Assembly (NCBI GenBank): GCA_031285295.1
Contig: JAITWK010000039.1
Span: forward strand, 119,104-183,103
Reading direction: 5' to 3'
DNA from: Deltaproteobacteria bacterium
GTDB lineage: Bacteria; Desulfobacterota; Desulfovibrionia; Desulfovibrionales; Desulfovibrionaceae
Length of the DNA stretch: 64,000 nucleotides
The translations under genes were made by a program, and so were the position numbers. The notes below the pieces were generated by a model. The model was not told the DNA's origin and did not search any database. It worked only from the letters and a program-made list of their open reading frames with translations. Shown here piece after piece: positions 31,784 to 41,972 of this stretch; within the stretch, counting starts at the first letter, position 1, and each line of letters begins with the position of its first letter.

Positions 31784-31859
31784 TGGAGCTGGCGATGGGA
31801 CTTGAACCCGCAACCTGCTGATTACAAATCAGCTGCTCTGCCAGTTGAGCTACGCCAGC
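31784..31859 (-). tRNA. thrU: tRNA-Thr (TGT anticodon)
   Basis: GCTGGCG/CGCCAGC acceptor, anticodon loop TTTGTAA, T arm and CCA on the minus strand. It is the first gene of the tRNA-tuf operon, nine bases from the predicted transcription start. Confidence 0.95.
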
Positions 31860-31874
31860 TAGCGAAGGAAGCTT

Positions 31875-31902
31875 ATTATACAGACTCGTTTCAAAAGGCA
31901 AG
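31875..31902 (-). promoter_or_regulatory. promoter of the tRNA-tuf operon
   Basis: Perfect TATAAT (31880-31875), preceded by TG, with CTTGCC/TTGCCT 15-16 bases upstream on the minus strand. The first tRNA begins at 31859. The strong -10 fits a stable-RNA operon. Confidence 0.65.
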
Positions 31903-31996
31903 AAATTTTTTGCGAAAAATTCAACTTTCTTACCGGATGATAAAAGTAAGCATTGCGGCAGTAAAAAAACTCGCCTCCGGCCTTGCTGGTCTGGGT

Positions 31997-32917
31997 CTAA
32001 GCCTGGCGTCCGGCATCCGCGTCTTCCGGGTGGTGGATGATTTCCGTGCCGATGCCGCTGTCGGTAAACAGTTCCAGCAAAATGCAATTTTCAACCCGGC
32101 CATCAATGATCATGGCCTTTTCCACTCCTTCTTCCAGGGCTTTCAGGCAGCACTGGATTTTGGGGATCATGCCGCCTTTAAGAGTGCCGTCGGCAAACAG
32201 CCCGGCGGCTTCTTCCACGGTGATCGAGCGGATAAGATTTTTGCTTTCGTCCAGCACTCCGGCAACATCGGTGAGTAACAGCAGGCGCTTGGCCTTGAGC
32301 GCTCCGGCCACGGCTCCGGCCACGGAATCGGCGTTGATATTGTAGGTGTTGCCGGATTCGTCAACACCAACCGGGGCGATGACCGGAATGAAGCCCGCGC
32401 CGGAGAGCGAGTTGATCAGATCGGTATCAACGCTGGACACTTCCCCGACCTTGCCGAGATCGATAATTTCCGGGGGCAGCGCGGAATCTTTTTCGGATTT
32501 CGCATACAGGCGGAGCTTTTTGGCCCGCAGGCTGTGCGCGTCCTTGCCGGACAACCCCACGGCGCGTACCCCGGCCAGATTGAGCAGATTGACGATTTCG
32601 TTGTTTACCTGCCCGACCAGCACCATTTCCACCACATCCATGGTGGCGTCGTCGGTCACCCGCTGCCCATCGCGGAAGGTGGATTTGATGCCAAGCTGTT
32701 CAAGCATGCCGCCGATTTGCGGGCCGCCGCCGTGTACGATAACCGGCTTTATGCCCACATAGCGCAGTAGAGCGATATTTCGGGCAAAGGCCTGCCCCAG
32801 TTTTTCGTTTTCCATGGCGTGTCCGCCGTATTTGATGACCACGGTTTCGCCGAAAAAGCGTTTGATATAGGGCAGGCACTCTATTAGAAGCTGGGCTTGT
32901 TCCTGTTGCAAATTCAT
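31997..32917 (-). CDS. argB: acetylglutamate kinase
   Basis: 306 aa amino-acid-kinase fold. [10 protein letters not shown] (ATP glycine loop), [14 protein letters not shown] (substrate loop) and [17 protein letters not shown] are the family signatures. It phosphorylates N-acetylglutamate in arginine synthesis. It lies 13 bp downstream of the deacetylase gene on the same strand; the start is ATG 32917. Confidence 0.96.
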   Translation of the reverse strand: MNLQQEQAQLLIECLPYIKRFFGETVVIKYGGHAMENEKLGQAFARNIALLRYVGIKPVIVHGGGPQIGGMLEQLGIKSTFRDGQRVTDDATMDVVEMVLVGQVNNEIVNLLNLAGVRAVGLSGKDAHSLRAKKLRLYAKSEKDSALPPEIIDLGKVGEVSSVDTDLINSLSGAGFIPVIAPVGVDESGNTYNINADSVAGAVAGALKAKRLLLLTDVAGVLDESKNLIRSITVEEAAGLFADGTLKGGMIPKIQCCLKALEEGVEKAMIIDGRVENCILLELFTDSGIGTEIIHHPEDADAGRQA

Positions 32918-32930
32918 ATAATGATTCCTT

Positions 32931-34079
32931 TTAGATGCGGATACGCGAATAAAGCTGTCCTAAAAGAGGGCTGGAATACAGGCGCAGGCGGTTCAGCAGC
33001 CAGTTTCCGTTTTTATTTTTAACCTTGAAGCGCTTAACGTCAAGCGGATTACCGCATGGTCCACTTGTTGGACTTTTTGGAGCCCCGCCTGGCCGGTTGA
33101 TGCCGGGCGGTTCCATGCGGTAAAAGACGGAAAATCCGGCTTCGCGGGCGGCATCCAGCGCCGCCTGGCACCATTTGCCCCAAGGCCAGCAAAAACTTTG
33201 CACGTCATGGCCGAGTTCGCTACGCAATACTGCCTTGTTCTGCGCCAGGCCAACGGCAAAGCGCTGCCGGGCTTGTTCTGGCGTTTCCATAACGCCAAGA
33301 GAGCCTTGGCGTTTTTGCAGGGCAGCCACTGCGGCGCTTAATTCTTCCACATTGCCCGGCTCCTGAAAAAAGGCGTGGGCGGCGTTTTCTTCCTGCGGCA
33401 CGATGTTTTGCACGGTCTGAATCAATTCTTGAGAAGGAAGGAAGGCCGGGCCGGAAAATTCGGGCACAATCTTGAATTTGGGCAATCCCCAGCTTAATGC
33501 GGGCCAGGTGTGGTAAAAGGTACGCTTTTGCTCGCCGGGCCGGTAAAAATCACTGAATTCCGGACCGGCAAAAATGCCCTGATGGCTCATGGAATGGGCG
33601 GCAATGCTGATACTGCTGCTTTGCTCCATTTTACGGGCCTCGTCCCAGTTGAGGAAGAGATCCTGACGGGTGGCGTAGCCGCCGGGCTTTGTCTGCATCG
33701 GGTGATCAACCGGCGGCAGATCGCCCAGGCCGCATGAGCCGTTCCAGACGTCCGCAAGCGTGGGCCGGGTGGCGCTTTCAGTATTGTTTTCCAGACGGTC
33801 GGCAACCGCGAAAATCACGGCTTTGTGCCCGTATTTGTGTAAGATGGGCCAGGCATTGACGTAATTGTCCAGATAGCCATCGTCAAAAGTCAGCAAAAAG
33901 GATTTGGGCGGCAACGGCTCACCCCGGAGCAGCCAGGCTTCGGCAGCGGCAAGGCTCACGCCAAACCAGCCGTGTTCGGCCAGCACGCGGCATTGCTCTT
34001 CAAAGGTTACAGGAGAAACCACGGTGCCGCCGGGCACATTCGCTATATAATGATGCATGAGTACAGGTAGACTTTTCAT
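32931..34079 (-). CDS. polysaccharide deacetylase family protein
   Basis: 382 aa from ATG 34079 ([18 protein letters not shown]). The NodB-fold metal motif is seen as [19 protein letters not shown], with HSMSHQG (second metal histidines) and WPWGKW near 285. The start at 34079 is preferred over one six codons earlier because the earlier codons lie inside the extragenic palindrome. The family removes acetyl groups from N-acetyl sugars; the PVLMHHYI opening is typical of exported or membrane-facing deacetylases. No signal peptide is obvious. Confidence 0.85.
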   Translation of the reverse strand: MKSLPVLMHHYIANVPGGTVVSPVTFEEQCRVLAEHGWFGVSLAAAEAWLLRGEPLPPKSFLLTFDDGYLDNYVNAWPILHKYGHKAVIFAVADRLENNTESATRPTLADVWNGSCGLGDLPPVDHPMQTKPGGYATRQDLFLNWDEARKMEQSSSISIAAHSMSHQGIFAGPEFSDFYRPGEQKRTFYHTWPALSWGLPKFKIVPEFSGPAFLPSQELIQTVQNIVPQEENAAHAFFQEPGNVEELSAAVAALQKRQGSLGVMETPEQARQRFAVGLAQNKAVLRSELGHDVQSFCWPWGKWCQAALDAAREAGFSVFYRMEPPGINRPGGAPKSPTSGPCGNPLDVKRFKVKNKNGNWLLNRLRLYSSPLLGQLYSRIRI

Positions 34080-34082
34080 TTT

Positions 34083-34213
34083 CAGGTAATGCCTCATTTT
34101 GCCGTGATGCTGCGTCAGATTTCGTTTTTGCCTCCTGTCATGTACGAGAAGAGTACACTCCCATCGGCAAAAACTTATCTTCCTTGCCTGACGGCAAAAG
34201 CAGGCATTACCTG
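34083..34213. repeat. extragenic palindromic element, copy A (131 bp)
   Basis: Bounded by the inverted pair CAGGTAATGCCT (34083-34094) and AGGCATTACCTG (34202-34213). The interior carries TTTTGCCGT..TGCTGCGTCAGA, CTCCTGTC, GAGTACACTCC and CTTCCTTGCCTGACGGCAAAA. A second full copy in the opposite orientation lies at 42378-42502, with different but still complementary ends. Confidence 0.8.
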
Positions 34214-34218
34214 GTGTC

Positions 34219-34254
34219 GGTGATGCCTCATTTTGCCGTAAGGCTGCGTCAGAT
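34219..34254. repeat. extragenic element, partial copy B
   Basis: The first 36 bp of the element (TGATGCCTCATTTTGCCGT then GCTGCGTCAGAT) repeated just after copy A, ending directly at the -35 of the cbpA promoter. Confidence 0.7.
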
Positions 34255-34255
34255 C

Positions 34256-34283
34256 TTGACTATCGGCGTGGCAAGGTTATTTA
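34256..34283 (+). promoter_or_regulatory. promoter of cbpA-clpB
   Basis: TTGACT (34256-34261), 16-bp spacer, TATTTA (34278-34283). The same words form the tRNA-Glu promoter at 49312. Transcription would start about 90 bp before the cbpA ATG. No clear sigma-32-type or CIRCE sequence was seen although the genes encode heat-shock proteins. Confidence 0.55.
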
Positions 34284-34381
34284 TTAAAGCATAAATTCTG
34301 ATGCCAAGGGCAGTTGATAAATTAGGACAAACAGTAATTTAGCAACTGTCTCTAAGTATATTTTAAGGAGAGCTATACGAG

Positions 34382-35350
34382 ATGGCCGTTGAATACAAGG
34401 ACTATTACAAGCTGCTCGGCGTTTCACGCGACGCTTCCAAAGATGAAATCAGCAAGGCTTACAAGAAGCTTGCGCGTAAATATCACCCGGATCTGAATCA
34501 GGGTGACGCGAAAGCCGAAGAAAAATTTAAAGATATAAATGAGGCGCACGAGGTTTTGAAGGACCAGGAAAAGCGCAGGCTTTATGACCAACTTGGATCG
34601 AACTGGCAGCATGGGCAAAATTTTCAACGCCCGCCCGGTTTTGAAGGTTTCAATTTTGGCGGTTTTGGTGGCGGATCCTTTGGACAGGCCGGAGGGGCCG
34701 GTTTTGACGCTTCCAGTTTCAGCGATTTTTTTGAGACCTTATTCGGCGGAGCCGGGGGGGCTGGCCGGGGCGGGCAGGGACAGAGCTTCGGGCCGGACCC
34801 TTTTGGCGGTTTCAGCCAACGGGCCAGGCGCGGACGGGATATTGAGGCGGAGCTTGGGCTTAGTCTTGAAGAAGCCTACCACGGCGGCCGCAAGACCGTG
34901 AACCTCAATACCGGCCAGGGCCAGCGCGTTCTGGAGGTGACAATTCCAGCCGGTGTGAAAGAGGGTGCGCGTATTCGCCTGTCCGGACAGGGTGATCCCG
35001 GCATTGGCGGTCAGGCGGGCGATCTTTATCTAAAGATCAAGTTGCTGCCGCACGCCAAGTTCAGTCTGGAGCAGAACAACCTGGTTCATGATCTGGCTCT
35101 CGCGCCCTGGGAAGCGGCTTTGGGGGCCAAGGTGCGCGTGCCTACCCTGGACGGTGAAGTTGAAATCAATATCCCGGCGGGCAGCTCCAGCGGCAAGAAG
35201 CTGCGTCTGCGCGGCAAGGGGCTGGGCAGCGGAGCGGCCAAGGGTGACGAATTTATCCGCATGTCCATCCGGGTGCCGGAAAGTTTGACGGATGAAGAAA
35301 AAGAACTCTGGGAGCGCTTGGCCGCTGTTTCGCAGTTCAAGGCCAGGTAA
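34382..35350 (+). CDS. cbpA: DnaJ-class co-chaperone without zinc finger (CbpA-like)
   Basis: 322 aa. J domain residues 5-70 with YKKLARKYHPDLNQG (HPD intact), a Gly/Phe-rich stretch (about 85-150, partly encoded by a G7 run at 34754), then two C-terminal substrate-binding domains (VTIPAGVKEGARIRLSGQG and INIPAGSSSGKKLRLRGKG). The cysteine-rich zinc domain of true DnaJ is absent. It stimulates DnaK. clpB follows after 45 bp, a common disaggregase-chaperone pairing. Confidence 0.92.
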   Translation: MAVEYKDYYKLLGVSRDASKDEISKAYKKLARKYHPDLNQGDAKAEEKFKDINEAHEVLKDQEKRRLYDQLGSNWQHGQNFQRPPGFEGFNFGGFGGGSFGQAGGAGFDASSFSDFFETLFGGAGGAGRGGQGQSFGPDPFGGFSQRARRGRDIEAELGLSLEEAYHGGRKTVNLNTGQGQRVLEVTIPAGVKEGARIRLSGQGDPGIGGQAGDLYLKIKLLPHAKFSLEQNNLVHDLALAPWEAALGAKVRVPTLDGEVEINIPAGSSSGKKLRLRGKGLGSGAAKGDEFIRMSIRVPESLTDEEKELWERLAAVSQFKAR

Positions 35351-35395
35351 CATTGAAAAATAATAGCAAAAATTATTTTTGAATGGAGCTATTTT

Positions 35396-38068
35396 ATGGA
35401 TATGAACAAATTCACTGAAAAATCCCAACTGGCCCTTTCCGAGGCCCAAAGCCTGGCTGTGCGTATGGGGCATCAAGCCGTGGAGCCGGAACATCTGGCC
35501 CTGGCGCTGGCCGAGCAGGAACAGGGGCTGGTGGGGCGCATTATCGAGCGTATGGGCCTTAAGCCCAAAGACTATGCCGAGGCCGTCCGGCTGGAGCTTA
35601 AAAAGAAGCCTTCGGTCAGCGGGCCGGGCGCGGCTGGCGGTCAGGTGGGCGTAACCACCCGTCTGCACCAGCTTTTGCTGCGGGCCGAGGATGGAGCCAA
35701 ACGTCTCAAGGACGAATACGTCAGTGTCGAGCATCTTTTTCTCGAACTGGCCGCCGAAGCGCCGAACACGCCCATCGGCGTGGTGAACCGGACTTTTGAC
35801 CTTAATCAGAACAAGGTGCTGGCCGCCATGAGCCAGATCCGCGGCAATCAGCGTGTGACCAGCCCAACCCCGGAAGAAAGCTATGAAGCTCTGGCCCGTT
35901 TCGGGCGTGATTTGGTGGAAGAGGCGCGTAAGGGCAAGCTGGATCCGGTGATTGGCCGTGACGCGGAAATTCGCCGGGCTGTGCGCATTCTTTCGCGCCG
36001 CACCAAGAATAATCCGGTGCTGATTGGCGAACCCGGCGTTGGCAAAACCGCCATCGTGGAAGGCTTGGCCCACCGTATTCTTAACGGCGATGTGCCGGAA
36101 AGCCTGAAAGACAAAATGCTTTTTGCCCTGGACATGGGGGCGCTCATTGCCGGGGCCAAGTATCGCGGCGAATTCGAGGAGCGCCTCAAGGCCGTGCTCA
36201 AGGAAGTTGAGCAGTCGGACGGGCAGATTCTTCTTTTTATTGATGAACTGCATACCATCGTGGGCGCGGGCCGCACCGATGGGGCCATGGATGCCTCCAA
36301 CCTGCTCAAGCCCATGCTGGCCCGGGGCGAGTTGCACTGCATCGGGGCCACCACCCTGGATGAATACCGCAAGTATATAGAAAAAGATCCGGCTCTGGAG
36401 CGCCGTTTTCAGCCGTTGCTGGTTGAGGAGCCGGGCCAGGAAGATGCCATCTCCATTCTGCGCGGCCTTAAAGAGCGCTTTGAGGTGCATCACGGCGTGC
36501 GCATTGCCGACTCGGCCATCGTGGAGGCGGTGGTGCTTTCCACCCGCTATATCAGCGACCGCCAACTGCCGGACAAGGCTATTGACCTCATTGACGAGGC
36601 CGCAGCCATGATTCGCACGGAAATTGACTCCATGCCCGCCGAGCTTGACGAAATCAAGCGCCGGGTAATGCAACTGGAAATTGAGCGCGAAGCCCTGCGC
36701 AAGGAAAGTGACGCCGCTTCCCGTGAACGCCTGGCCCGGCTGGAGAATGAACTGGCCGCCCTGCGCGAGAAACAGGCCGGGTTTCTGGCCCGTTGGGAAA
36801 AGGAAAAAAGTTCTATCAATCAGGTACGCCACCTGAAAGAGGAAATTGAAAAAACCAGACGCCTGATTGAAGAAGCCGAGCGCACCTATGATTTGAACCG
36901 GGCCGCCGAATTGCGCTATTCCACCTTGTTGGGTTTGGAAAAGCAATTGGCCGAGCTGGATGCGCCCGCAGATAGCGGGACTGGCGAAGCTGGTGATAAG
37001 GGCGCGGACGGTAAAAGTGCGGATGGTCTGGCGGGAAGGACGGCCTGTGAGTCGGGCCGCCTGCTCAAAGAGGAAGTACGTCCGGAAGATATCGCGGAAA
37101 TAGTGGCCCGCTGGACCGGTATTCCGGTTACCCGGCTGCTGGCTTCGGAAAAAGAAAAACTGCTCAAGCTCCCCGAACTGCTGCATCAGCGGGTGGTCGG
37201 GCAAGACGAAGCCGTAAATGCGATTTCTGAAGCCGTACTGCGTTCGCGGGCCGGGTTATCCGATCCGTCCCGGCCGATCGGCTCCTTCATTTTTCTCGGT
37301 CCTACCGGCGTGGGCAAAACCGAGCTGTGCAAGGCTCTGGCCCAGGCTTTGTTTGATACCGAAGAAAACATGGTGCGCCTGGACATGAGCGAGTATATGG
37401 AAAAGCACGCTGTTTCCCGGCTGATTGGTTCGCCTCCGGGCTATGTGGGCTATGACGAGGGCGGCCAGCTTACCGAGGCCGTGCGCCGTAGGCCATACAG
37501 CGTGGTGCTGTTTGACGAGATTGAAAAAGCTCACCCGGATGTTTTCAATACTCTGCTGCAAATACTGGATGATGGACGGCTTACGGATAGCCACGGCCGC
37601 ACTGTGGATTTTCGCAACACCATCATCATAATGACTTCAAACATCGGATCACCGCTGCTGCTTGAAGGCATCAACAGGAACGGGGAGTTGAAGGACGGCG
37701 TGCGCGAGGCAGTGCTTGACGAATTGCGCAAAGGTTTCAGGCCGGAGTTCCTCAACCGGGTGGACGAGATTGTCACCTTCCGGCCCTTGCAGCTTGAGCA
37801 GATCAAGGAAATTGTGGAACTTTTGATGGAACGCCTGCGCAGCCGCCTGGCTGAACGCAAAATTTCCATCAGCCTTAGCCGCGCGGCAGCGGATTTCATC
37901 GCTGAAACCGCTTATGATCCGGTTTACGGAGCCAGACCGCTGCGCCGCTATTTGCAGCAGCAGGTGGAAACCCCGCTGGCTAAAAAGATCATTGCCGGTG
38001 ATGTGCGTGACGGGCAGAACCTGAGCGTGGAATTGCGGGATGGCGGTTTGGTTTTTGAAGTGAAATGA
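35396..38068 (+). CDS. clpB: ATP-dependent chaperone disaggregase
   Basis: 890 aa Hsp100. N-terminal Clp repeats, NBD1 with GEPGVGKT (about 205) and [10 protein letters not shown], the coiled-coil M domain (about 400-525), NBD2 with GPTGVGKT (about 640) and [13 protein letters not shown], and the C-terminal domain with [10 protein letters not shown]. An extra Gly/Ala/Asp-rich linker ([19 protein letters not shown]) sits between M domain and NBD2 and is not typical. GGAG lies eight bases before the start ATG. Confidence 0.97.
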   Translation: MDMNKFTEKSQLALSEAQSLAVRMGHQAVEPEHLALALAEQEQGLVGRIIERMGLKPKDYAEAVRLELKKKPSVSGPGAAGGQVGVTTRLHQLLLRAEDGAKRLKDEYVSVEHLFLELAAEAPNTPIGVVNRTFDLNQNKVLAAMSQIRGNQRVTSPTPEESYEALARFGRDLVEEARKGKLDPVIGRDAEIRRAVRILSRRTKNNPVLIGEPGVGKTAIVEGLAHRILNGDVPESLKDKMLFALDMGALIAGAKYRGEFEERLKAVLKEVEQSDGQILLFIDELHTIVGAGRTDGAMDASNLLKPMLARGELHCIGATTLDEYRKYIEKDPALERRFQPLLVEEPGQEDAISILRGLKERFEVHHGVRIADSAIVEAVVLSTRYISDRQLPDKAIDLIDEAAAMIRTEIDSMPAELDEIKRRVMQLEIEREALRKESDAASRERLARLENELAALREKQAGFLARWEKEKSSINQVRHLKEEIEKTRRLIEEAERTYDLNRAAELRYSTLLGLEKQLAELDAPADSGTGEAGDKGADGKSADGLAGRTACESGRLLKEEVRPEDIAEIVARWTGIPVTRLLASEKEKLLKLPELLHQRVVGQDEAVNAISEAVLRSRAGLSDPSRPIGSFIFLGPTGVGKTELCKALAQALFDTEENMVRLDMSEYMEKHAVSRLIGSPPGYVGYDEGGQLTEAVRRRPYSVVLFDEIEKAHPDVFNTLLQILDDGRLTDSHGRTVDFRNTIIIMTSNIGSPLLLEGINRNGELKDGVREAVLDELRKGFRPEFLNRVDEIVTFRPLQLEQIKEIVELLMERLRSRLAERKISISLSRAAADFIAETAYDPVYGARPLRRYLQQQVETPLAKKIIAGDVRDGQNLSVELRDGGLVFEVK

Positions 38069-38089
38069 TAAAATAAGGATGAACTTATA

Positions 38090-38395
38090 GTGTCCAATGG
38101 TAAAATTTCCACATTCATGGGATATTTTCTTATTATTTGCGGCGTTTGCGGTCTGTTCGCGGCTTTAAGCGGCAGCGAGGCGGCGCAATTGCCTAAAACC
38201 GTGTTCATGGCTTTGATGTTCGGGCTTTTTGGTGTGTATTCCCTTTGGCGCGGACGCAGGCAAGCCATGCTGCGTGCCGCCTGGCAGTTGCACGGACAGG
38301 ATATGCCCGCCGCCCTGTTCGCTTATACGATCAAGGAAGAGGCAACGCGCACGAAGCAGAGCATCAGCGCGGTTTTGAAAAAAATGGGCGTGTAA
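38090..38395 (+). CDS. small membrane protein of unknown function
   Basis: 101 aa from GTG 38090, with AAGGAT about ten bases upstream. Two membrane helices (TFMGYFLIICGVCGLFAAL and TVFMALMFGLFGVYSLW) and a basic cytoplasmic tail (RRQAMLRAAWQLHGQDM). It lies 21 bp after clpB and may be read through from it. No family recognised. Confidence 0.65.
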   Translation: MSNGKISTFMGYFLIICGVCGLFAALSGSEAAQLPKTVFMALMFGLFGVYSLWRGRRQAMLRAAWQLHGQDMPAALFAYTIKEEATRTKQSISAVLKKMGV

Positions 38396-38500
38396 TTATA
38401 AAAGCCATTCCATAAGCAAATTCTGTAATTTTACAGGCCGTTGTTTTTAGTTTTTATTTCCTCCCGAGTGGGGTATAGCGGTCTGACTTGGACGGTGCCG

Positions 38501-38533
38501 TCACGAGCGCAACAAATAATCTCGTGGCGGCAT
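38501..38533. repeat. inverted repeat upstream of the thioredoxin-like gene
   Basis: GCCGTCACGAG and CTCGTGGCGGC form an 11-bp hairpin with one G-U pair, in the 171-bp spacer before 38567. No T tract follows, so it is more likely a leader structure or operator than a terminator. Confidence 0.35.
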
Positions 38534-38566
38534 CGTGTTACAAAGCACTGATTAGCGGGAGCGATC

Positions 38567-39415
38567 ATGACGATAAAAAAAAGCCTTTGCCCCAAAAAAC
38601 TTTGTTCCTGCCTGCCGGCGCTACTGTTTTTCGTGTTGGCCTGCCTGGTTCCGGCTCCCCTCGAAGCCGCGCAGGAAAATAACGCTGTGCAGGCAGATTT
38701 GGCAAAACAGGCGGAATTGCGCAACGCTTTGCGCACGCTTTTGCGTGAAGATCCAAATCTGGTGCTGGATGTGCTGCGTGAAAACAGCGAAACCGTGCTG
38801 GATATAGCCCAGCAGGGATCGGAGCAGCGCAAGTTCCGTATTTTGGTGGCGCAGTGGATGGACGATATGAAAGTGCCCAAGCAGGTTTTGCTGGCGGATC
38901 GGCCAACCAAAGGCCCGGCCAAAGCCCCGGTGACCATTGTGGTCTTTACCGATTTTACCTGTCTTTACTGTCAGCAGGGCGAAAAGCTGCTGGACAAAAT
39001 TTATAACGCCTATCCCGGAAAACTCCGCATTGTCTATAAGAGCCTGCCCATGTCGGCTCATCCCGGTTCGGTTGAAGCTGCCGAATTCATGCTGGCCGCC
39101 TGGATGCAGAACAAGGAAACCAGTTGGAAGCTCTTTGTCGATTTTTTTGAAAACCGTGATCTGATTGTCGGTAAAAGCGGTGACGCCTATTTGCGCTCGG
39201 CGGCATCGGCACGCGGTTTCAATATGCAGAAATTGGTGAGTGATTCCAAAAGCGCCGCCGTGCGGAAGCTTTTGCAGGAAGATGAGCAGGATGCCGAAAA
39301 ACTCAAGGTTCAGGGTACGCCGTTTTTCCTGGTCAACAATATCGTAATTCGCGGCGCTTTGCAGGAAAATCTTTTCCGCGAGGCGGTCAATATGGCTCTT
39401 GGCGCTGTCCGGTAG
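38567..39415 (+). CDS. DsbA-family thioredoxin-fold protein, exported
   Basis: 282 aa. Signal peptide (LPALLFFVLACLVPAPLEA), then a helical N-terminal segment of about 70 residues with DPNLVLDVLRENSETVLDIAQ, typical of ScsC/BdbD-like proteins. The thioredoxin fold has the active site FTDFTCLYCQQ (CLYC) and the cis-proline motif VQGTPFFLVNN. Likely a periplasmic disulfide oxidase or isomerase. Its stop codon (39413-39415) lies inside a partial copy of the extragenic element. Confidence 0.88.
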   Translation: MTIKKSLCPKKLCSCLPALLFFVLACLVPAPLEAAQENNAVQADLAKQAELRNALRTLLREDPNLVLDVLRENSETVLDIAQQGSEQRKFRILVAQWMDDMKVPKQVLLADRPTKGPAKAPVTIVVFTDFTCLYCQQGEKLLDKIYNAYPGKLRIVYKSLPMSAHPGSVEAAEFMLAAWMQNKETSWKLFVDFFENRDLIVGKSGDAYLRSAASARGFNMQKLVSDSKSAAVRKLLQEDEQDAEKLKVQGTPFFLVNNIVIRGALQENLFREAVNMALGAVR

Positions 39416-39446
39416 TGCCTCATTTTGCCGTGGTGCTGTGTCAGAT
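39411..39446. repeat. extragenic element, partial copy C
   Basis: GGTAGTGCCTCATTTTGCCG followed by TGGTGCTGTGTCAGATT, matching the first 36 bp of copy A. It provides the stop codon of the upstream gene and ends 20 bp before the next start. Confidence 0.7.
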
Positions 39447-39465
39447 TTATTATTAAAGGTTCGAC

Positions 39466-40497
39466 ATGATTAAGACAAAAACCCGCTTCGCCGGGATAGT
39501 ATTGCTTTTATTTTGCGTTTTCAGTGTAAACAGCTTCGCTTTTGGCGCGGACGCTCCGGCAGAAGCCGCAGGTCCTGCGGTGAGTCAGCCAGCTCTCAAG
39601 CCGGAATGGGCCTCGCTGCGTGATCGGCTGGCCGCTGACGGACTGAGCGGCCAGGATATTGACGGCTGGTTTGCCTCACTGGATAAGGGGTATTCTGAAA
39701 AACCCATGGGCATTATGATGGGCGCGCTTTTCCGTATCAAATACATGCCGCCGCCCTTCAGCTTTTTGCGCAAGCCGGTAAAGACTCCGGAGTTTTTGCC
39801 CGATGTCTTCACCTCTGGCAATATCAGGCTTTGTGCCGAATTCATGCGCGCACATCCGGATATTCTGGCTGGCGTCACCCGCGATTACAAGGTGGAGGCC
39901 GAGATTGTAGTTGCCTTGTTCATGGTGGAAACCCGCCTGGGCAACTACATGGGGCATGAAGAGGCTTTCTGGAGCCTGGCCTGCATGTCTTTGGCCGACA
40001 AGCCGGAGAAAATTCATTCTTATCTGGATAATTTGCCTACCACGGCTGAGCGCCTTAAGTGGGTGAGCGAGCAGATGGACAGACGCGCGGATTGGGCTTA
40101 CCGCGAACTCAAGGCTCTGATCGAATATTGCCGCCTGTACGGACACGACCCGCTGGCCATAACCGGTTCGCCTTTTGGCGCTATCGGGCTGCCCCAGTTC
40201 ATGCCGACCAATATTCCAGCCTACGCGGCAGACGGCGACAAGGACGGCGTAATTGATCTCTTTGCCCTGGAAGATGCCTTGCCCAGCATAGCCAGATTTT
40301 TACAGGAGCATGGTTGGAAGCCCGGTCTGGGTTCAAAGCAGCAGCATCAGATCATCCGGCGCTACAATCATAGTGATGCCTACGCCAATACCGTGCTGGC
40401 CCTGGCCGCCGCAACGCTCAAATATCTGGAGAACCATCCGGTAAAAACTCAGGGTGATCCGGCTGCCAGCAGTTTGCCTGAAAGCGGTGCAGAATGA
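39466..40497 (+). CDS. lytic murein transglycosylase, MltB family
   Basis: 343 aa with a signal peptide (IVLLLFCVFSVNSFAFGAD). The SLT-type catalytic region has VALFMVETRLGNYMG (catalytic Glu) and SPFGAIGLPQFMPTNI; YNHSDAYANTVLALA closes the domain. It cleaves peptidoglycan to 1,6-anhydro-muropeptides in the periplasm. It overlaps the next gene by 4 bp. Confidence 0.92.
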   Translation: MIKTKTRFAGIVLLLFCVFSVNSFAFGADAPAEAAGPAVSQPALKPEWASLRDRLAADGLSGQDIDGWFASLDKGYSEKPMGIMMGALFRIKYMPPPFSFLRKPVKTPEFLPDVFTSGNIRLCAEFMRAHPDILAGVTRDYKVEAEIVVALFMVETRLGNYMGHEEAFWSLACMSLADKPEKIHSYLDNLPTTAERLKWVSEQMDRRADWAYRELKALIEYCRLYGHDPLAITGSPFGAIGLPQFMPTNIPAYAADGDKDGVIDLFALEDALPSIARFLQEHGWKPGLGSKQQHQIIRRYNHSDAYANTVLALAAATLKYLENHPVKTQGDPAASSLPESGAE

Positions 40498-41834
40498 TCG
40501 CCCCCTCTTTATTTGTACCCTCAGGGGCCGCCTTAAGCCGGAGCCTGGAACAGGCCGAGCGGGCAATTGCCCGCGTTTTCCCTTTGAAAAGGGCGCATCA
40601 GGCTGAATTGCCCTATGCTGTACGCGATCTCTCGCGCCTGCTTACTACTGATCGGGATCAGAAGGGCGGTTACTGGTCATCGCCGCGTCTGCGCGGGGCT
40701 TACCTTTATTATTTCCTGCCCTGGAACCTTTTGCGTCTTGCCCGGCTGCTGCCGGGGCTGCCTCTGGATTTAAAAGCTGATGACCGCATTCTGGATCTTG
40801 GCAGCGGCCCGCTTACCCTGCCGATCGGCCTGTGGCTTGCCCGCCCGGATTTGCGCGACCTGCCTCTGGATCTGACCTGTGCCGATACCGCCCCGAACCC
40901 CATGGAACTGGGACGTGATATTTTGCGGACCCTGCAGGGGGTTGCTTCGGCTCAGTCCCGCGATTTCGGCGCTATCCGTGATTGTGATGGCGCTTCAGGT
41001 GATGCCTCCGGCGATGTCCCCGGCGGCAAGGCCACAAAAACCGATGCGTTCTGGAAAACCGGCTTGCTGCGCGCTCCTCTGGATCAGGCTTTGCGTAAAG
41101 GCCGTCACCTGCGATTGATTACAGCGGCCAATGTGCTGAATGAACTGCCCACCCCGCGCGGTGAAAGCCTGGAAGAACGGCTGGGCGCGATTTTCCTTTC
41201 CATGGATCGGGCGCTTGAGCCGGGCGGCCAGATTCTGCTGATCGAGCCGGGAACCCGCCTGGGCGGAAAACTGGTGCAATTGGTGCGGCGTCAGGCTCTG
41301 GAGATTGGCTACGAGGTGCAGGCTCCTTGTCTGCATAACGCGGCTTGTCCGTTTTTGCGGGATGAAGATGACGAGACTGCACATGGTGGCGGATACGGCA
41401 GCGGGCGCGGTGGCGGCTGGTGCCATTTTGCTCACGATACCGCCGGAGCCACTGAAAAACTGCTGGACTTGAGCGAGGACGCCAAACTGGAAAAAGAACG
41501 CCTGAGCCTCTCTTTTATTTTGTTGCGCAAGCCGGACGGTGAGGGCGGCGCTGCCACTTCTGATCAGCGCGGCAGTAATGGCAGTGTTACGGCCAGAGAG
41601 GGCAAGCAGAGTAAATTTGACAGAAATTCCGCAGCCCAGTCGCGCTTGTCGGGCCGGGTGGTTTCCGGTCAGATTCGTCTGCCGGTGGAAGGGAGCGGTT
41701 ATTACGTCTGTACCGGCGAGGGATTGGGATTGCTGGTCGGAGCCGGACGCCTGGCCTCTGGCGAGGTGGTTGAAGTGCGCAAAAGCGGCGGAGTAGACGC
41801 CAAGAGCGGCGCATTTAAATTGAAAATGTTTTAA
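40494..41834 (+). CDS. Rsm22-type small-subunit ribosomal protein/methyltransferase homologue
   Basis: 446 aa. DDRILDLGSGPLTLPIGLW is a SAM-binding loop, followed by LRLITAANVLNELP and a SAM-fold LEPGGQILLIEPGTR. The cysteine/histidine segment APCLHNAACPFL then WCHF is the mark of the Rsm22 family (radical-SAM-independent, Fe-S-associated). A low-complexity insert (about 270-310) and a basic C-terminal OB-like tail (LPVEGSGYYVCTGEG) are present. Function in bacteria is poorly known; a role with the small ribosomal subunit is inferred. Confidence 0.75.
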   Translation: MIAPSLFVPSGAALSRSLEQAERAIARVFPLKRAHQAELPYAVRDLSRLLTTDRDQKGGYWSSPRLRGAYLYYFLPWNLLRLARLLPGLPLDLKADDRILDLGSGPLTLPIGLWLARPDLRDLPLDLTCADTAPNPMELGRDILRTLQGVASAQSRDFGAIRDCDGASGDASGDVPGGKATKTDAFWKTGLLRAPLDQALRKGRHLRLITAANVLNELPTPRGESLEERLGAIFLSMDRALEPGGQILLIEPGTRLGGKLVQLVRRQALEIGYEVQAPCLHNAACPFLRDEDDETAHGGGYGSGRGGGWCHFAHDTAGATEKLLDLSEDAKLEKERLSLSFILLRKPDGEGGAATSDQRGSNGSVTAREGKQSKFDRNSAAQSRLSGRVVSGQIRLPVEGSGYYVCTGEGLGLLVGAGRLASGEVVEVRKSGGVDAKSGAFKLKMF

Positions 41835-41835
41835 G

Positions 41836-41868
41836 ATCCGGCAAAGCGGCTTTGCCGTTTTGCCGGAT
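41836..41868 (+). terminator. hairpin after the Rsm22-type gene
   Basis: ATCCGGCAAA (41836-41845) pairs with TTTGCCGGAT (41859-41868), with an inner CGGC..GCCG alternative. It lies just past the stop; the T run is short, so it is a moderate terminator on the + strand. Confidence 0.55.
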
Positions 41869-41907
41869 TAATACATAGGGGAGCAGCCCCGAATCAAATA
41901 TGGTCAT

Positions 41908-41953
41908 AAAAAGCGGTCCGTCCCGGCTTGTGCCGGGACGGACCGCTTTTAAA
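41908..41953 (-). terminator. strong bidirectional terminator between convergent genes
   Basis: A perfect 19-bp stem (AAAAGCGGTCCGTCCCGGC with its complement) and a TTGT loop, flanked by A and T runs so it works on both strands. It ends rpsT on the minus strand and backs up the hairpin of the + strand operon. Confidence 0.92.
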
Positions 41954-41972
41954 ATGCGAACAGAGTTATGCT

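Noticed and set aside
34754..34760. G7 run in cbpA as a phase-variation tract
   Set aside because: It lies in a glycine-rich GC-rich coding stretch where such runs arise from codon choice, in a housekeeping chaperone.
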